In this document: one piece after another, positions 9,697-19,053 of the stretch
How the letters are laid out: every line of letters begins with the position of its first letter
How positions within the stretch are numbered: position 1 is the stretch's first letter
Assembly (NCBI RefSeq): GCF_004570975.1
Contig: NZ_SPPC01000001.1
Location: 310,001-374,000, forward strand
Reading direction: 5' to 3'
DNA length: 64,000 nucleotides
DNA from: Barnesiella sp. WM24
GTDB lineage: Bacteria > Bacteroidota > Bacteroidia > Bacteroidales > Muribaculaceae
Program-made: the position numbers and the translations under genes
The notes under the pieces: model-generated
What the model saw: the letters and a program-made list of their open reading frames with translations, nothing else
Database searches by the model: none
What the model was told of the DNA's origin: nothing

Positions 9697-10482
9697 ATGA
9701 TCAGTCCGTTATCTTATGTCGACCCTGCTGCCAAAATAGGCAACAACGTCACAATCCACCCCTTCGCCTACATTGATGCCGATGTCGAAATCGGTGATGA
9801 CTGCGAGATCATGCCCCATGTAAGCATAATCCGCGGCACAAAGATCGGCAGACACAACAAGATATATCAGGGCGCCATAATAGGCGCCGACCCGCAGGAT
9901 TTCCGATGGAAAGGCGAGAAGACCTATTGCACCATCGGTGACAATAACATCATCCGCGAGTATGTGATTATAAACCGTGGCATCCGCAACAGCGGAGGGA
10001 CTGTAATCGGCGACGACTGCTTTATCGCGGCAGAGACCCATATAGGTCACGACTGCCTCATAAAAGGCAAGACTGTGCTTGGCAACGGAGTCATGCTTGC
10101 AGGCGACTGCAAAGTGGGACAATGTACAATCATGTCATCCAACTCTATGCTCCACGAGCGCAGCGAAGTAGGCGACTGGGTACTCATAAAGGGAGGCTGC
10201 CGCATAATGGGCAATGTCCCGCCCTATATCGTGATAGCCCATAACCCCGCGTCATATTACGGAATCAACGCCGTGATAATGCGCAAACATGGCTTCACTG
10301 AAGACCAGATTGACGATGTTGCCAAAAGCTACCGCCACGTCTACCAGTGCGGGACATCCGTGTTCAATGCCCTGCGCCGCATAGAGGCCGACGTGACCAA
10401 GAGCGACATCCGCGACAATATCGTGGACTTCATCCGCAACCACGAGATGAAAATCGTAGCCATTCCCAAAGAATTAGAGTAA
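9697..10482 (+). CDS. LpxA-like acyl-ACP:UDP-sugar O-acyltransferase, divergent
   Basis: A 261-residue left-handed beta-helix acyltransferase. The N-terminus (hexapeptide repeats such as KIGNNVTIHPFAYID) and overall length match LpxA, the first enzyme of lipid A synthesis. The catalytic His is present (IGHDC, His118). The usual HQF signature further on is replaced by MLHER (His153), and the ACP-contact segment and C-terminal helices are unlike typical Bacteroidetes LpxA. It does not lie in the usual lpxD-lpxC/fabZ-lpxA cluster but behind an efflux operon. I read it as a second, divergent LpxA-family member; whether it acylates UDP-GlcNAc or another nucleotide sugar is open. Confidence 0.75.
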   Translation: MISPLSYVDPAAKIGNNVTIHPFAYIDADVEIGDDCEIMPHVSIIRGTKIGRHNKIYQGAIIGADPQDFRWKGEKTYCTIGDNNIIREYVIINRGIRNSGGTVIGDDCFIAAETHIGHDCLIKGKTVLGNGVMLAGDCKVGQCTIMSSNSMLHERSEVGDWVLIKGGCRIMGNVPPYIVIAHNPASYYGINAVIMRKHGFTEDQIDDVAKSYRHVYQCGTSVFNALRRIEADVTKSDIRDNIVDFIRNHEMKIVAIPKELE

Positions 10483-10509
10483 TTAATTTACAATAATTTA
10501 TCTTAACCT

Positions 10510-10550
10510 GCCGTCTTGCCGTGACCTCATCATGGCAAGACGGCTTGTTT
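10510..10550 (+). terminator. Intrinsic terminator of the RND-lpxA-like operon
   Basis: A perfect 11-bp inverted repeat (GCCGTCTTGCC at 10510-10520 with GGCAAGACGGC at 10534-10544) is followed by TTGTTTTATT. Confidence 0.85.
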
Positions 10551-10575
10551 TATTGCCTCAGATGATTTATCTTTG
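10545..10575 (+). promoter_or_regulatory. Promoter of the lipid kinase gene
   Basis: TTG at 10545-10547 is followed after 20 bases by TATCTTTG at 10568-10575, an exact fit to the Bacteroidetes -33/-7 arrangement. It overlaps the T-tail of the preceding terminator. The ATG is 36 bases downstream of the -7 box. Confidence 0.7.
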
Positions 10576-10611
10576 TAAAAGAGTACTCAACTGTTTTCTC
10601 AATTTACTGAA

Positions 10612-11586
10612 ATGGATTCCAACCGAAAGCTGCTTCTGATAATCAACCCCGTCTCAGGCATCGGCAGCAAGGATGCTATAGAGACACTTGTCCACAATCG
10701 ACTTGAGCCGCTTGGCTACAAGATATCCACCGCCTACACGTGTGCGCGCGGTGACGCCACAAGACTTGCCGGAAAAGCCGTAGACGAAGGTTTCTATGGT
10801 GTAATCGCTGTAGGAGGCGACGGAACGGTCAACGAAAGCGCAAGGGCGCTATGTGACACCGAGACAGCACTCGGCATTATCCCCTGCGGCTCCGGCAACG
10901 GACTTGCACGGCATCTCGGCATCCCGCTTGACCCCTACCTCGCAGCCGACATAATAGCCGAAGACAACATAGTAAAAAGCGACTACGGCTCAGTCAACGG
11001 ACGCCACTTCTTCTGCACGTTTGGAGTAGGGTTTGACGCGGCAGTAAGCAGCAATTTCGCGCGTCAGCGCCGAAGAGGAAGGCTCACCTATCTTAAAAGC
11101 GCCATCACCGAATATATCAAATATCATCCGCAGGTCTACACCGTAAGCGCCAACGGCAAGGTGCTTACCGAAAAAGCGTTTCTCATAGCGTGCTGCAACG
11201 CATCGCAATATGGCAACAACGCCTACATCGCGCCCCATGCAAGCCTCACCGACGGACTTCTCGACATCACCATAATCCACGCCGGAACCCCTTTTGACGA
11301 GGCAATGGCAGGAGTCGACCTGTTCACAGGATATATAAACTCAAACACTCTCATACACACATTCCGCGCACCCGCCGCAGTGATATACCGCCAGGAAGAA
11401 GGACCGGCTCATCTTGACGGCGAACCATTCAACATGGAGGACACGATGGACATTAAGTGTCACCACAACTCACTGAAGATTTTCGCTCCGACAAGGGAAA
11501 TAAAATTCCGCCCAATCATCACGCCCTTAGAGAATATGATAAGGGAGCTTTCGACAAGCATGACGCGTGTTTTAGGAAGAAAATAG
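10612..11586 (+). CDS. Diacylglycerol kinase-family lipid kinase
   Basis: A 324-residue cytoplasmic kinase of the DagK/YegS/sphingosine-kinase fold. The nucleotide-binding signature is AVGGDGTVNESA at about residues 66-77, followed by IPCGSGNGLARHLG. The C-terminal lobe contains the family motif HLDGEPF. It probably phosphorylates diacylglycerol or, since Bacteroidales make sphingolipids, a sphingoid base; sequence does not decide. It has its own promoter and sits alone between the LpxA-like gene and the glycogen operon. Confidence 0.87.
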   Translation: MDSNRKLLLIINPVSGIGSKDAIETLVHNRLEPLGYKISTAYTCARGDATRLAGKAVDEGFYGVIAVGGDGTVNESARALCDTETALGIIPCGSGNGLARHLGIPLDPYLAADIIAEDNIVKSDYGSVNGRHFFCTFGVGFDAAVSSNFARQRRRGRLTYLKSAITEYIKYHPQVYTVSANGKVLTEKAFLIACCNASQYGNNAYIAPHASLTDGLLDITIIHAGTPFDEAMAGVDLFTGYINSNTLIHTFRAPAAVIYRQEEGPAHLDGEPFNMEDTMDIKCHHNSLKIFAPTREIKFRPIITPLENMIRELSTSMTRVLGRK

Positions 11587-11737
11587 CCCAGTAACCGTGT
11601 TTAATAACATACGATAAGTTTTATACACCCGTTTTCAAAATATTTTTCATCATTTTTTTTGCAACACAAAAAAAAATCAGTAAAATTGTAGCTGTATATA
11701 TATTTCTACAAATCAAAAACACTAACATACCATACCA

Positions 11738-13681
11738 ATGAGTTATCTTAAATTTGATAAAAACCTCATGATTAACCTTGAACAGTCTCTATCCAAAGAG
11801 ATGCTCAGGACCAATCAGGCAGGCGCTTACCATTGCTCATCAATCGTAGGGTGCAACACGAGAAAGCAACACGGACTTCTCGTGATTCCTATTCCCGAAA
11901 TGGACAACAAGTCATTTGTCATGCTGTCTTCGCTTGATGAGACCGTGATTCAACACGGCGCCCCGTTCAACCTCGGACTTCACCGCTATTCCGGAGGTGT
12001 ATACAGCCCTAACGGACACAAATACATTCGTGAATATGACTGCGAGAGCGTTCCCCGCACCACTTACCGTGTCGGCGGCGTTATCCTGACCAAGGAGATG
12101 GTCTTTATATCGCAGGAAAACCGAATCCTGATACGTTATACGCTCGTTGACGCCCACTCGGCCACCACACTGCAGTTCCGACCGTTTCTTGCGTTCCGCG
12201 AGTCCAATCAGCTGGTAGTGCAGAATGACCGCCTCAATCAGAATTACGACGAGATTAAAAACGGAGTCTCATTCCGCCTTTACGACGGCTTCCCCACCCT
12301 TTACATGCAGTTCAGCCATAAACCGACATGGGTACAGAACCCCAACTGGTATAACGGCATCGAATATGTAAAAGACCTTGAACGCGGCATCCCCTACACC
12401 GAAGACCTCTGGGTGCCCGGATATTTCGAGATTCCGATTAAAAAAGGCGAGTCAATAATCTTCTCGGCAGGAGTCGAAGAAATGTCGCCAAGATCGATGG
12501 CAAAGCTCTATGAGACAGAAGTGGCAAGCCGCACAAGCCGCACAAGCTTCTATAACTGCCTTAAAAACGCGGCAAAACAATTCTACATCAAAGACCAAGA
12601 CGGAGAATTTATAATATCAGGCTATCCCTGGGGACAAATAAGGGCACGAGACACATTTATCGCACTTCCCGGCACCACTCTCGCCATAAACCACAACGAA
12701 GACTTCCACGATATAATGGCAACCGCCTCGAAGGCTCTTGACAACTATATCGAAAACGAACTTCTTGACACGCGTATCCACGGCATAGACCTGCCCGATG
12801 TCCCGTTATGGGCGATATGGAGCATACAGCAATATGCAAAGAATCTCGGATTTGACGCGGCGCGCGACCGCTACATGCCGATGATTGCAAAGATACTCAA
12901 CTGGATTATCGCCGGCGGACACCCCAATCTTCAGGTCGAGACAAGCGGACTTGTAGGCACTACAGGCACTAACACCCCGGTATCATGGATGAACGTCACC
13001 TCCAACGGCTGGCCTTTGATTCCCCGCTCCGGACTGCTCGTCGAGTTCAACGCGCTCTGGTACAACGCCCTCATGTTTGCCTACAATCTTGCTGAAGGCA
13101 ACGAGACCTATGCCAAGGACCGCGAGACATGGCTCACGATTGCCGAGCAGGCTAAACCGGCATTTGTCGAGACGTTCCTCAACGATTACGGTTATCTCTA
13201 TGACTACGTGAACGGACATCACGCCGACCTTGCCGTGCGCCCCAACATGGCTATTGCAATCGGACTTGATTACTCCCCGCTCGACCGACGCCAGCGCAAA
13301 GGAGTGCTTGACGTAGTGACACGAGAGCTGCTCACCCCCAAAGGACTGCGCACCCTCTCACCGAAGAGCTATGGCTACCAGCCCTTCTACGTAGGGTCGC
13401 CTGAAGAACGAGAGCGCGCCTATCACAACGGACCGGCACGTCCCTGGCTTATGGGCATGTATGCCGATGCCTACATCAAAGTGTTCGGCATCAGCGGTGT
13501 CAGCTATATCGACCGTATGCTGATAGGCTTTGAGGATGAGATGAGCCAGAATTGCATAGGCACAATCTCGCAGCTCTATGACGGCAATCCTCCGTTTACC
13601 GGACGTGGAGCGATTTCCCAGGCAACAAATGTCGCCGAAGTGCTCCGCACATTACGTAATCTTAAAAAATTAAACGTGTAA
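11738..13681 (+). CDS. Glycogen debranching enzyme (amylo-alpha-1,6-glucosidase)
   Basis: Removes alpha-1,6 branch residues during alpha-glucan turnover. The 647 aa divide into an N-terminal beta-rich domain (starting KFDKNLMINLEQSLSKEML, with GAYHCSSIVGCNTRKQHGLLV) and a C-terminal (alpha/alpha)6 catalytic domain (GYPWGQIRARDTFIALPG, then DIPLWAIWSIQQ-like and GPARPWLMGMYADAY). This is the bacterial AGL type. It is the first gene of a tight three-gene operon with a GT4 synthase (9 bases on) and a GH57 enzyme, an arrangement also known from Bacteroides. Confidence 0.92.
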   Translation: MSYLKFDKNLMINLEQSLSKEMLRTNQAGAYHCSSIVGCNTRKQHGLLVIPIPEMDNKSFVMLSSLDETVIQHGAPFNLGLHRYSGGVYSPNGHKYIREYDCESVPRTTYRVGGVILTKEMVFISQENRILIRYTLVDAHSATTLQFRPFLAFRESNQLVVQNDRLNQNYDEIKNGVSFRLYDGFPTLYMQFSHKPTWVQNPNWYNGIEYVKDLERGIPYTEDLWVPGYFEIPIKKGESIIFSAGVEEMSPRSMAKLYETEVASRTSRTSFYNCLKNAAKQFYIKDQDGEFIISGYPWGQIRARDTFIALPGTTLAINHNEDFHDIMATASKALDNYIENELLDTRIHGIDLPDVPLWAIWSIQQYAKNLGFDAARDRYMPMIAKILNWIIAGGHPNLQVETSGLVGTTGTNTPVSWMNVTSNGWPLIPRSGLLVEFNALWYNALMFAYNLAEGNETYAKDRETWLTIAEQAKPAFVETFLNDYGYLYDYVNGHHADLAVRPNMAIAIGLDYSPLDRRQRKGVLDVVTRELLTPKGLRTLSPKSYGYQPFYVGSPEERERAYHNGPARPWLMGMYADAYIKVFGISGVSYIDRMLIGFEDEMSQNCIGTISQLYDGNPPFTGRGAISQATNVAEVLRTLRNLKKLNV

Positions 13682-13690
13682 ATCATTACC

Positions 13691-14953
13691 ATGAAAGCGT
13701 TAATGTTCGGGTGGGAATTCCCGCCCCATATCCTCGGCGGACTCGGCACCGCCAGCTACGGTCTCACAAAAGGCATGTGGGAATGTGGCGACATGGACAT
13801 CACTTTTGTGATTCCAAAGCCGTTTGGAGATGAAGACAAGAGTTTCGCCAAAATAATCGGAGCCTCACAGGTCCCGGTAGGATGGCGCGACGTAAGCCGC
13901 GAATATGTGGAGAGCCGCATCGGCAATGTCATGAGCCCTGACGAATACTTCCGTCTGCGCGACCACATCTATGCCGATTTCAATTATATGCGCCTCAACG
14001 ACCTTGGCTGCATCGAGTTTTCGGGACGCTACCCCGACAACCTGCTTGAAGAAATCAACAACTACTCTATCTGTGCAGGAGTGATTGCACGCACCGAAGA
14101 ATTTGACGTGATACACTCCCACGACTGGCTCACCTACCCTGCCGGCATACACGCAAAGCAGGTCACGGGAAAGCCGCTGGTAATTCATGTCCATGCCACT
14201 GACTTCGACCGCTCTCGAGGCAATGTAAACCCGACGGTCTACAATATCGAACGCGACGGAATGCTCCACGCCGACCATATCATCACCGTCAGCAACCTTA
14301 CACGCAACACAGTGATTGACAAATATGGCATCGACCCGGCAAAAGTCACCACAGTACACAATGCCGTGACCCCGCTGAGCGAGGAGCTGCTTAACGTCGA
14401 CCCGCCCCGTTCAAAAGAGAAAGTAGTGACATTTCTCGGACGTATAACCATGCAGAAAGGGCCCGAATACTTTGTCGAGGCGGCGGCACGCGTGCTGAAA
14501 AACAATCACAACGTAAGATTTGTGATGGCAGGAAGCGGCGACATGATGGAGAAGATGATCACGCTCGCTGCCGAACGCGGCATCGCTGACCGATTCCACT
14601 TCCCCGGATTCCAGAAAGGCAAGCAGGTATATGAGATGCTGAAGGCAAGCGACGTGTATGTAATGCCCTCCGTTTCAGAACCGTTTGGCATATCTCCGCT
14701 TGAAGCGATGCAGATGGGGGTTCCATCGATAATCTCCAAGCAGAGCGGATGTGCCGAAATCCTCACCAACGTAATCAAGACCGACTACTGGGACATCGAT
14801 GCAATGGCCGACGCCATCTATTCCATCGTGACCTATCCCGCCATGTACACCCAGCTACAGGAAGACGGGCTGAATGAAGTCAACCAGATTACATGGGACA
14901 AGGCAGGAGCAAAAGTCATCGACATATACAACAAAGTGCTCCATAGAAATTAA
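13691..14953 (+). CDS. GT4-family glycosyltransferase, probable glycogen synthase
   Basis: A retaining GT-B glycosyltransferase of 420 aa, 9 bases behind the debranching enzyme. The N-terminus MFGWEFPPHILGGLGTASYG holds the glycine-rich donor/acceptor loop, HSHDW lies near residue 140, and the C-terminal GT4 signature EPFGISPLEAMQMG contains the EX7E motif. Placement between debranching enzyme and GH57 supports a role in elongating alpha-1,4-glucan from a nucleotide-glucose. It is not the GT5 GlgA type. Confidence 0.9.
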   Translation: MKALMFGWEFPPHILGGLGTASYGLTKGMWECGDMDITFVIPKPFGDEDKSFAKIIGASQVPVGWRDVSREYVESRIGNVMSPDEYFRLRDHIYADFNYMRLNDLGCIEFSGRYPDNLLEEINNYSICAGVIARTEEFDVIHSHDWLTYPAGIHAKQVTGKPLVIHVHATDFDRSRGNVNPTVYNIERDGMLHADHIITVSNLTRNTVIDKYGIDPAKVTTVHNAVTPLSEELLNVDPPRSKEKVVTFLGRITMQKGPEYFVEAAARVLKNNHNVRFVMAGSGDMMEKMITLAAERGIADRFHFPGFQKGKQVYEMLKASDVYVMPSVSEPFGISPLEAMQMGVPSIISKQSGCAEILTNVIKTDYWDIDAMADAIYSIVTYPAMYTQLQEDGLNEVNQITWDKAGAKVIDIYNKVLHRN

Positions 14954-14992
14954 TCAAACTCGAAAAACTAACTATCAAAATAAACCAAGCTC

Positions 14993-16432
14993 ATGAAAGC
15001 TATTTGTTTTTATTTCCAGATTCATCAACCGTTCCGCCTCAAAAGATACCGCTTTTTTGATATAGGCAACGACCACTACTACTACGATGACTTTGCAAAT
15101 GACGATATAATTACCCGCATCGCACATCGAAGCTATATACCCGCCGCAGAAACCCTGCTACGCATGATTGAAAACTCCGACGGAAAATTCCGCTGCGCGC
15201 TGTCAATAACCGGAACAGCGCTCGAACAGTGTGAGCAATACGTCCCCGAGTTTATCGACATCCTCAAGAAACTCGCCGATACAGGAAAAGTGGAATTCCT
15301 TGCCGAGACTTACGCCCACTCGCTCTCTTCTCTTATTGACCCGGAAGAGTTTGCATCGCAGGTACGCGTTCATGATGAAAAGATTTATGAGCTTTTCGGA
15401 CAGCACCCCAAGGTATTGCGCAACACCGAGCTTATCTACTGCGACGAGATGGCTCCCATGATTTACGACATGGGCTACAAGGGCTGCATCACCGAAGGAG
15501 CAAAACACATACTTGGATGGAAATCGCCCAATTACGTTTATTCGGCGGCATCATGCCCCAAGCTCAAGCTGCTTCTTAAAAACGACAAGCTCAGCGACGA
15601 CATCTCTTTCCGATTCAGCAACCACGACTGGGATTCTTATCCGCTGACAGCCGACAAGTATATGGACTGGATTGCATCGACTCCCGCCGAGGAGCAGGTA
15701 ATCAACCTGTTCATGAGTCTTGACACTTTCGGCGAACTTCAGCCGAGAGAGAGCGGAATATTCCAGTTCCTGGAAGCGATACCCCGCTTCGCCGCCGAAC
15801 GCGGAATTGACTTCTGGACCCCCTCGGAGGTAGTGGCAAAGTGCAAGGCGGTAGACACTCTCAGCGTGCTTCACCCCATCTCGTGGGCCGACGAGGCAAG
15901 AGACACCTCGGCATGGCTCGGAAACAAGTTGCAGAATGAAGCGTTCAACAAGCTTTATTCGGTAGCAGAGCGTGTGCGCCTTTGCTCTGACAGGCGCTTG
16001 AAGCAGGACTGGTCCTATCTTCAGGGCTCCGACCATTTCTTCTACATGTCGACCAAGCATATGAATGACGGTGCAGTGCATGCAATGTTCAGCCCCTACG
16101 AGACCCCATTCCAGGCATTCACCAATTACATGAACGTGCTTGCCGACTTCATCGTGCGTGTCGAAGAGCAGTATCCGCTTTCTATCGAAAACGAAGAGCT
16201 CAACGCCCTCCTGACCACAATCCGCAACCAGGCTACCGAAATCGAGGTCCTGAACAAGGAAGTGGCATCAATGCGCAACAACCTCGAGCACTACAACGAG
16301 GAGCATGCAAAGCGCGAGGCTCTTGCTGAAGGCTCTGCCGAGAAGGCAGAAGAAGCCAAAGCTCCGAAAGCCAAAAAGACTACAAAGAAGGCCGCTGCAA
16401 AGAAGGCTCCGGCAAAAAAGAAAGCTGAATAA
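14993..16432 (+). CDS. GH57 alpha-amylase/glucan enzyme with a Lys/Ala-rich tail
   Basis: A 479-residue glycoside hydrolase family 57 protein, last of the glycogen operon. The opening FYFQIHQPFRLKRY is the GH57 N-terminal signature, and GTALEQ, EFLAETYAHS (likely nucleophile region) and DTFGELQPRE follow. After the catalytic domain come a predicted coiled-coil segment (about 400-440) and a basic Lys/Ala-rich tail from about residue 445 to the end, resembling histone H1-like tails. The tail is unusual for the family and may bind acidic partners or be a low-complexity expansion. Cytoplasmic, since no signal peptide is present. Confidence 0.9.
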   Translation: MKAICFYFQIHQPFRLKRYRFFDIGNDHYYYDDFANDDIITRIAHRSYIPAAETLLRMIENSDGKFRCALSITGTALEQCEQYVPEFIDILKKLADTGKVEFLAETYAHSLSSLIDPEEFASQVRVHDEKIYELFGQHPKVLRNTELIYCDEMAPMIYDMGYKGCITEGAKHILGWKSPNYVYSAASCPKLKLLLKNDKLSDDISFRFSNHDWDSYPLTADKYMDWIASTPAEEQVINLFMSLDTFGELQPRESGIFQFLEAIPRFAAERGIDFWTPSEVVAKCKAVDTLSVLHPISWADEARDTSAWLGNKLQNEAFNKLYSVAERVRLCSDRRLKQDWSYLQGSDHFFYMSTKHMNDGAVHAMFSPYETPFQAFTNYMNVLADFIVRVEEQYPLSIENEELNALLTTIRNQATEIEVLNKEVASMRNNLEHYNEEHAKREALAEGSAEKAEEAKAPKAKKTTKKAAAKKAPAKKKAE

Positions 16433-16454
16433 AAAATATCCTATCATGAAACAA

Positions 16455-16495
16455 CAGGACAAACGGAATCCAACAATTCCGCTTGTCCTGTGTTT
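16455..16495 (+). terminator. Intrinsic terminator of the glycogen operon
   Basis: A 15-base inverted repeat with one mismatch (16455-16469 with 16476-16490; arms begin CAGGACAAA and end TTGTCCTG) is followed by TGTTTCTTAA. Confidence 0.75.
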
Positions 16496-16533
16496 CTTAA
16501 TTACACAATAAAAACATATAAAAACGTATTACC

Positions 16534-17052
16534 ATGCTTAGTCCTAAAGTACAAGACGCTCTCAACGAGCAAATCAATGCCGAGTTCTGGTCGGCTTATC
16601 TCTACCTGTCAATGGCATGCAATTTTGATGCCGACGGAAAGCCCGGAATAGCCAACTGGTTTCGCATTCAGTTTCAGGAAGAACAGGCCCACGCCCAGAT
16701 TTTCATGAATTACGTGAATGCAAGAGGAGGCAGAGTAGTCCTGAAGCCCATCGATGAAGTACCGGTCACCTGGGAAAAGCCTATTGACGCCTTTGAGGCG
16801 ACTCTCGCCCATGAGCAGAAAGTTACGGCTCTTATCAACAATCTTTACTCAATCGCAGAAGCAGAAAAAGACTATCCCACCTGCGACCGCCTGAACTGGT
16901 TTGTCAACGAGCAGGTCGAAGAAGAAGAGAGCGCCCAGGAACTTATCAACAAATTCCGCATGATCGGAGATAACGGCATGGGGCTTTACATGCTTGACCA
17001 GGAACTCGCCGCACGCGTATACAACGTGCCTTCACCCCTTGCGGCAAAATAA
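16534..17052 (+). CDS. ftnA: Ferritin (non-haem, FtnA type)
   Basis: Iron-storage protein of 172 aa that forms 24-mer cages and oxidises Fe(II). The ferroxidase residues are visible in NAEFWSAYLYLSMA (first helix Glu), FQEEQAHAQIF (Glu and His of helix B) and in NEQVEEEE of the later helix. There is no haem-binding Met pattern of bacterioferritin. It is preceded by the terminator of the glycogen operon and followed by a strong terminator, so it is monocistronic. Confidence 0.95.
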   Translation: MLSPKVQDALNEQINAEFWSAYLYLSMACNFDADGKPGIANWFRIQFQEEQAHAQIFMNYVNARGGRVVLKPIDEVPVTWEKPIDAFEATLAHEQKVTALINNLYSIAEAEKDYPTCDRLNWFVNEQVEEEESAQELINKFRMIGDNGMGLYMLDQELAARVYNVPSPLAAK

Positions 17053-17076
17053 AATCCCCCGGGACAATGCAAAAAT

Positions 17077-17115
17077 AAAGCGCGGGCACTCACTATGGTG
17101 TCCGCGCTTTTTATT
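17077..17115. terminator. Bidirectional terminator between ferritin and RNase G
   Basis: A GC-rich stem (AAAGCGCGG paired with CCGCGCTTT, extended inward with wobble pairs) has TTTTTATT on the plus side and TTTATTTTTGC on the minus side. It serves the convergent ferritin and rng genes. Confidence 0.85.
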
Positions 17116-17136
17116 GAGCGATAAGTGGGGCAAAGA

Positions 17137-18762
17137 CTACGATTCTTCGCTATCCCGATTCTTGGCTTTAGATTTTGACTTCGATGACGATGACTCAAGG
17201 TCCTTCTCCTCAGCGAGGTCTATTTCATTTTTATCGCTGTCCACCACCTTATACTGAAGGTAGGCAAGCGACTGGTCAGGTAAAATCTTAAACTTGCCGC
17301 CAAGCTCGACGCGCCATTTCCTGTAAAGCGACAGCAGACCCTTTTTAAGATATGCGTCAACAAAGGGATGGACATACATTATGAAGCCCGTGACTTTAAG
17401 ATTATTAATTAGATAGTCCAGTTTTTCGTGCAGAGTATCGGTAAAGAGTAGCGAGGGCTGCACCTCTCCTTTCCCGAAGCATGACGGACACTTTTCCGCT
17501 ATGACCACATCAAGCGCCGGACGCACTCTCTGACGTGTTATCTGCATCAGTCCGAATTTACTTAGCGGCAATATATTGTGACGCGCACGGTCATTAGCCA
17601 TGACTTCCTTCATGTGTTCATACAAGGTCTGTCTATGTTCCGCCTTGTTCATGTCGATGAAGTCAATCACAATTATACCACCCATGTCACGCAGACGCAA
17701 TTGGCGTGCGATTTCGTCGGCCGCACGGAGATTCACTTCAAGGGCGTTGCTTTCCTGGTCGGCAGAGGCTTTGGAGCGATTGCCGGAGTTCACGTCAATC
17801 ACATGAAGCGCCTCGGTATGCTCGATTATAATATAAGCACCCGACTTGAAAGATACGGTCTTGCCAAATGAAGACTTTATCTGCCGCGTAATGTTGAAAT
17901 GGTCAAAAATCGGTTCATCCTTTGAGTACAGCTTTACGATGTCGTGACATTCGGGAGCAATCAGGTCGACATACTTCGATATCTGATTAAATGTCTCCGC
18001 GTCATTCACATATATGCTTTCAAAAGAAGGACTGAACACGTCACGCAACATGCTCACAATACGGCTTTCCTCCTCAAATATGAGAGAGGGCACAGTAGAG
18101 TGCTGCGCTTTCAACACAGTGTCTTCCCAGCATTTCAGCAACGTCTTCAGCTCATGATTGAGCTCTGCGACACGCTTGCCTTCAGCCGAGGTACGCACAA
18201 TTACTCCGAAGTTCTTAGGTCTGATACTGTCGACGAGCTGACGCAGACGCAGCTTCTCCTCGGTTGTCTTGATTTTCTGCGACACGGAAATTTTGTCAGA
18301 AAAAGGAATAAGGACAAGAAAACGTCCCGTAAATGTAATTTCCGTAGTCAGTCGCGGACCCTTTGTAGAGATGGGTTCCTTGGCTATCTGCACCATCAAC
18401 GTCATGTCCTTCTCCAGGACATCGGCAATAGAGCCCTGCTTGTTGATGTCGGGCAGCAGTTTCATTTTTGACAGCGAGGGCACACGCTTGGGATCATCGA
18501 GAGCCTGCTTTACAAACTGGTAATAGGTAGAGAATTGGGAACCAAGATCCAGGTAATGAAGAAAAGCGTCTTTCTCGTAGCCTACGTCAACGAAAGCGGC
18601 ATTTAATCCGGGCATGAGCTTCTTGACTCTCGCCAGATAAATGTCACCGACAGCGTAGGAAATATTCCTCGACTCCTTCTGAAGCGAAACGAGACGGGAA
18701 TCTTCCGCCAAGGCTATCGACACCTCGGAGGGTTGGACATCTACAATGAGTTCACTTTTCAT
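17137..18762 (-). CDS. rng: Ribonuclease G (RNase E/G family)
   Basis: Endoribonuclease for rRNA and mRNA processing. The ATG at 18762 (MKSELIVDVQPSEVSIAL) gives 541 aa and starts at the conserved N-terminus; the frame is open upstream but that sequence is not family-like. An S1-like domain (VGDIYLARVKKLMPGLNAAFVDVGYEKDAFLHYLDLG) is followed by the catalytic DNase I-like domain with VIDVNSGNR and IVIDFIDMN (metal-binding Asp residues) and the zinc-link Cys pair CPSCFGKGE. The C-terminus is Glu/Lys/Ser-rich. Its stop faces a bidirectional terminator shared with ferritin. Confidence 0.95.
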   Translation of the reverse strand: MKSELIVDVQPSEVSIALAEDSRLVSLQKESRNISYAVGDIYLARVKKLMPGLNAAFVDVGYEKDAFLHYLDLGSQFSTYYQFVKQALDDPKRVPSLSKMKLLPDINKQGSIADVLEKDMTLMVQIAKEPISTKGPRLTTEITFTGRFLVLIPFSDKISVSQKIKTTEEKLRLRQLVDSIRPKNFGVIVRTSAEGKRVAELNHELKTLLKCWEDTVLKAQHSTVPSLIFEEESRIVSMLRDVFSPSFESIYVNDAETFNQISKYVDLIAPECHDIVKLYSKDEPIFDHFNITRQIKSSFGKTVSFKSGAYIIIEHTEALHVIDVNSGNRSKASADQESNALEVNLRAADEIARQLRLRDMGGIIVIDFIDMNKAEHRQTLYEHMKEVMANDRARHNILPLSKFGLMQITRQRVRPALDVVIAEKCPSCFGKGEVQPSLLFTDTLHEKLDYLINNLKVTGFIMYVHPFVDAYLKKGLLSLYRKWRVELGGKFKILPDQSLAYLQYKVVDSDKNEIDLAEEKDLESSSSKSKSKAKNRDSEES

Positions 18763-18898
18763 TTGGTCTTTTTCTTTTATATACGCAGAGAACAAACTTG
18801 ACTTCATCGCATTATGGTGTGATTGGTCACGTTTGTTCTCATGTATATACAAAAATCTTGTTTAAACAGTCATTTCTGAAAATAAACGGTCACCCTGA

Positions 18899-18988
18899 TT
18901 ATTTCTTCTTATGACGATTCTTTCTTAGGCGTTTTTTGCGCTTGTGAGTAGCCATCTTGTGGCCTTTTCTTTTCTTTCCGCTTGGCAT
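18899..18988 (-). CDS. AURKAIP1/COX24-domain ribosomal peptide, 29 aa
   Basis: A tiny, extremely basic protein beginning MPSGKKRKGHKMATHKRKK and ending in RHKKK, with stop TAA at 18899-18901. This matches the very conserved Bacteroidetes peptide annotated as AURKAIP1/COX24 domain, related to mitochondrial small-subunit protein mS38 and thought to sit on the ribosome. More than half of its residues are Lys, Arg or His. It lies between rng and the HU gene on the same strand, 65 bases downstream of the HU stop. Confidence 0.88.
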   Translation of the reverse strand: MPSGKKRKGHKMATHKRKKRLRKNRHKKK

Positions 18989-19053
18989 TGTACGCTAATT
19001 TGAAGTTAATATAATTGGTTAATTAAAATATGTATCAGAAGTGTAAAACCGGA

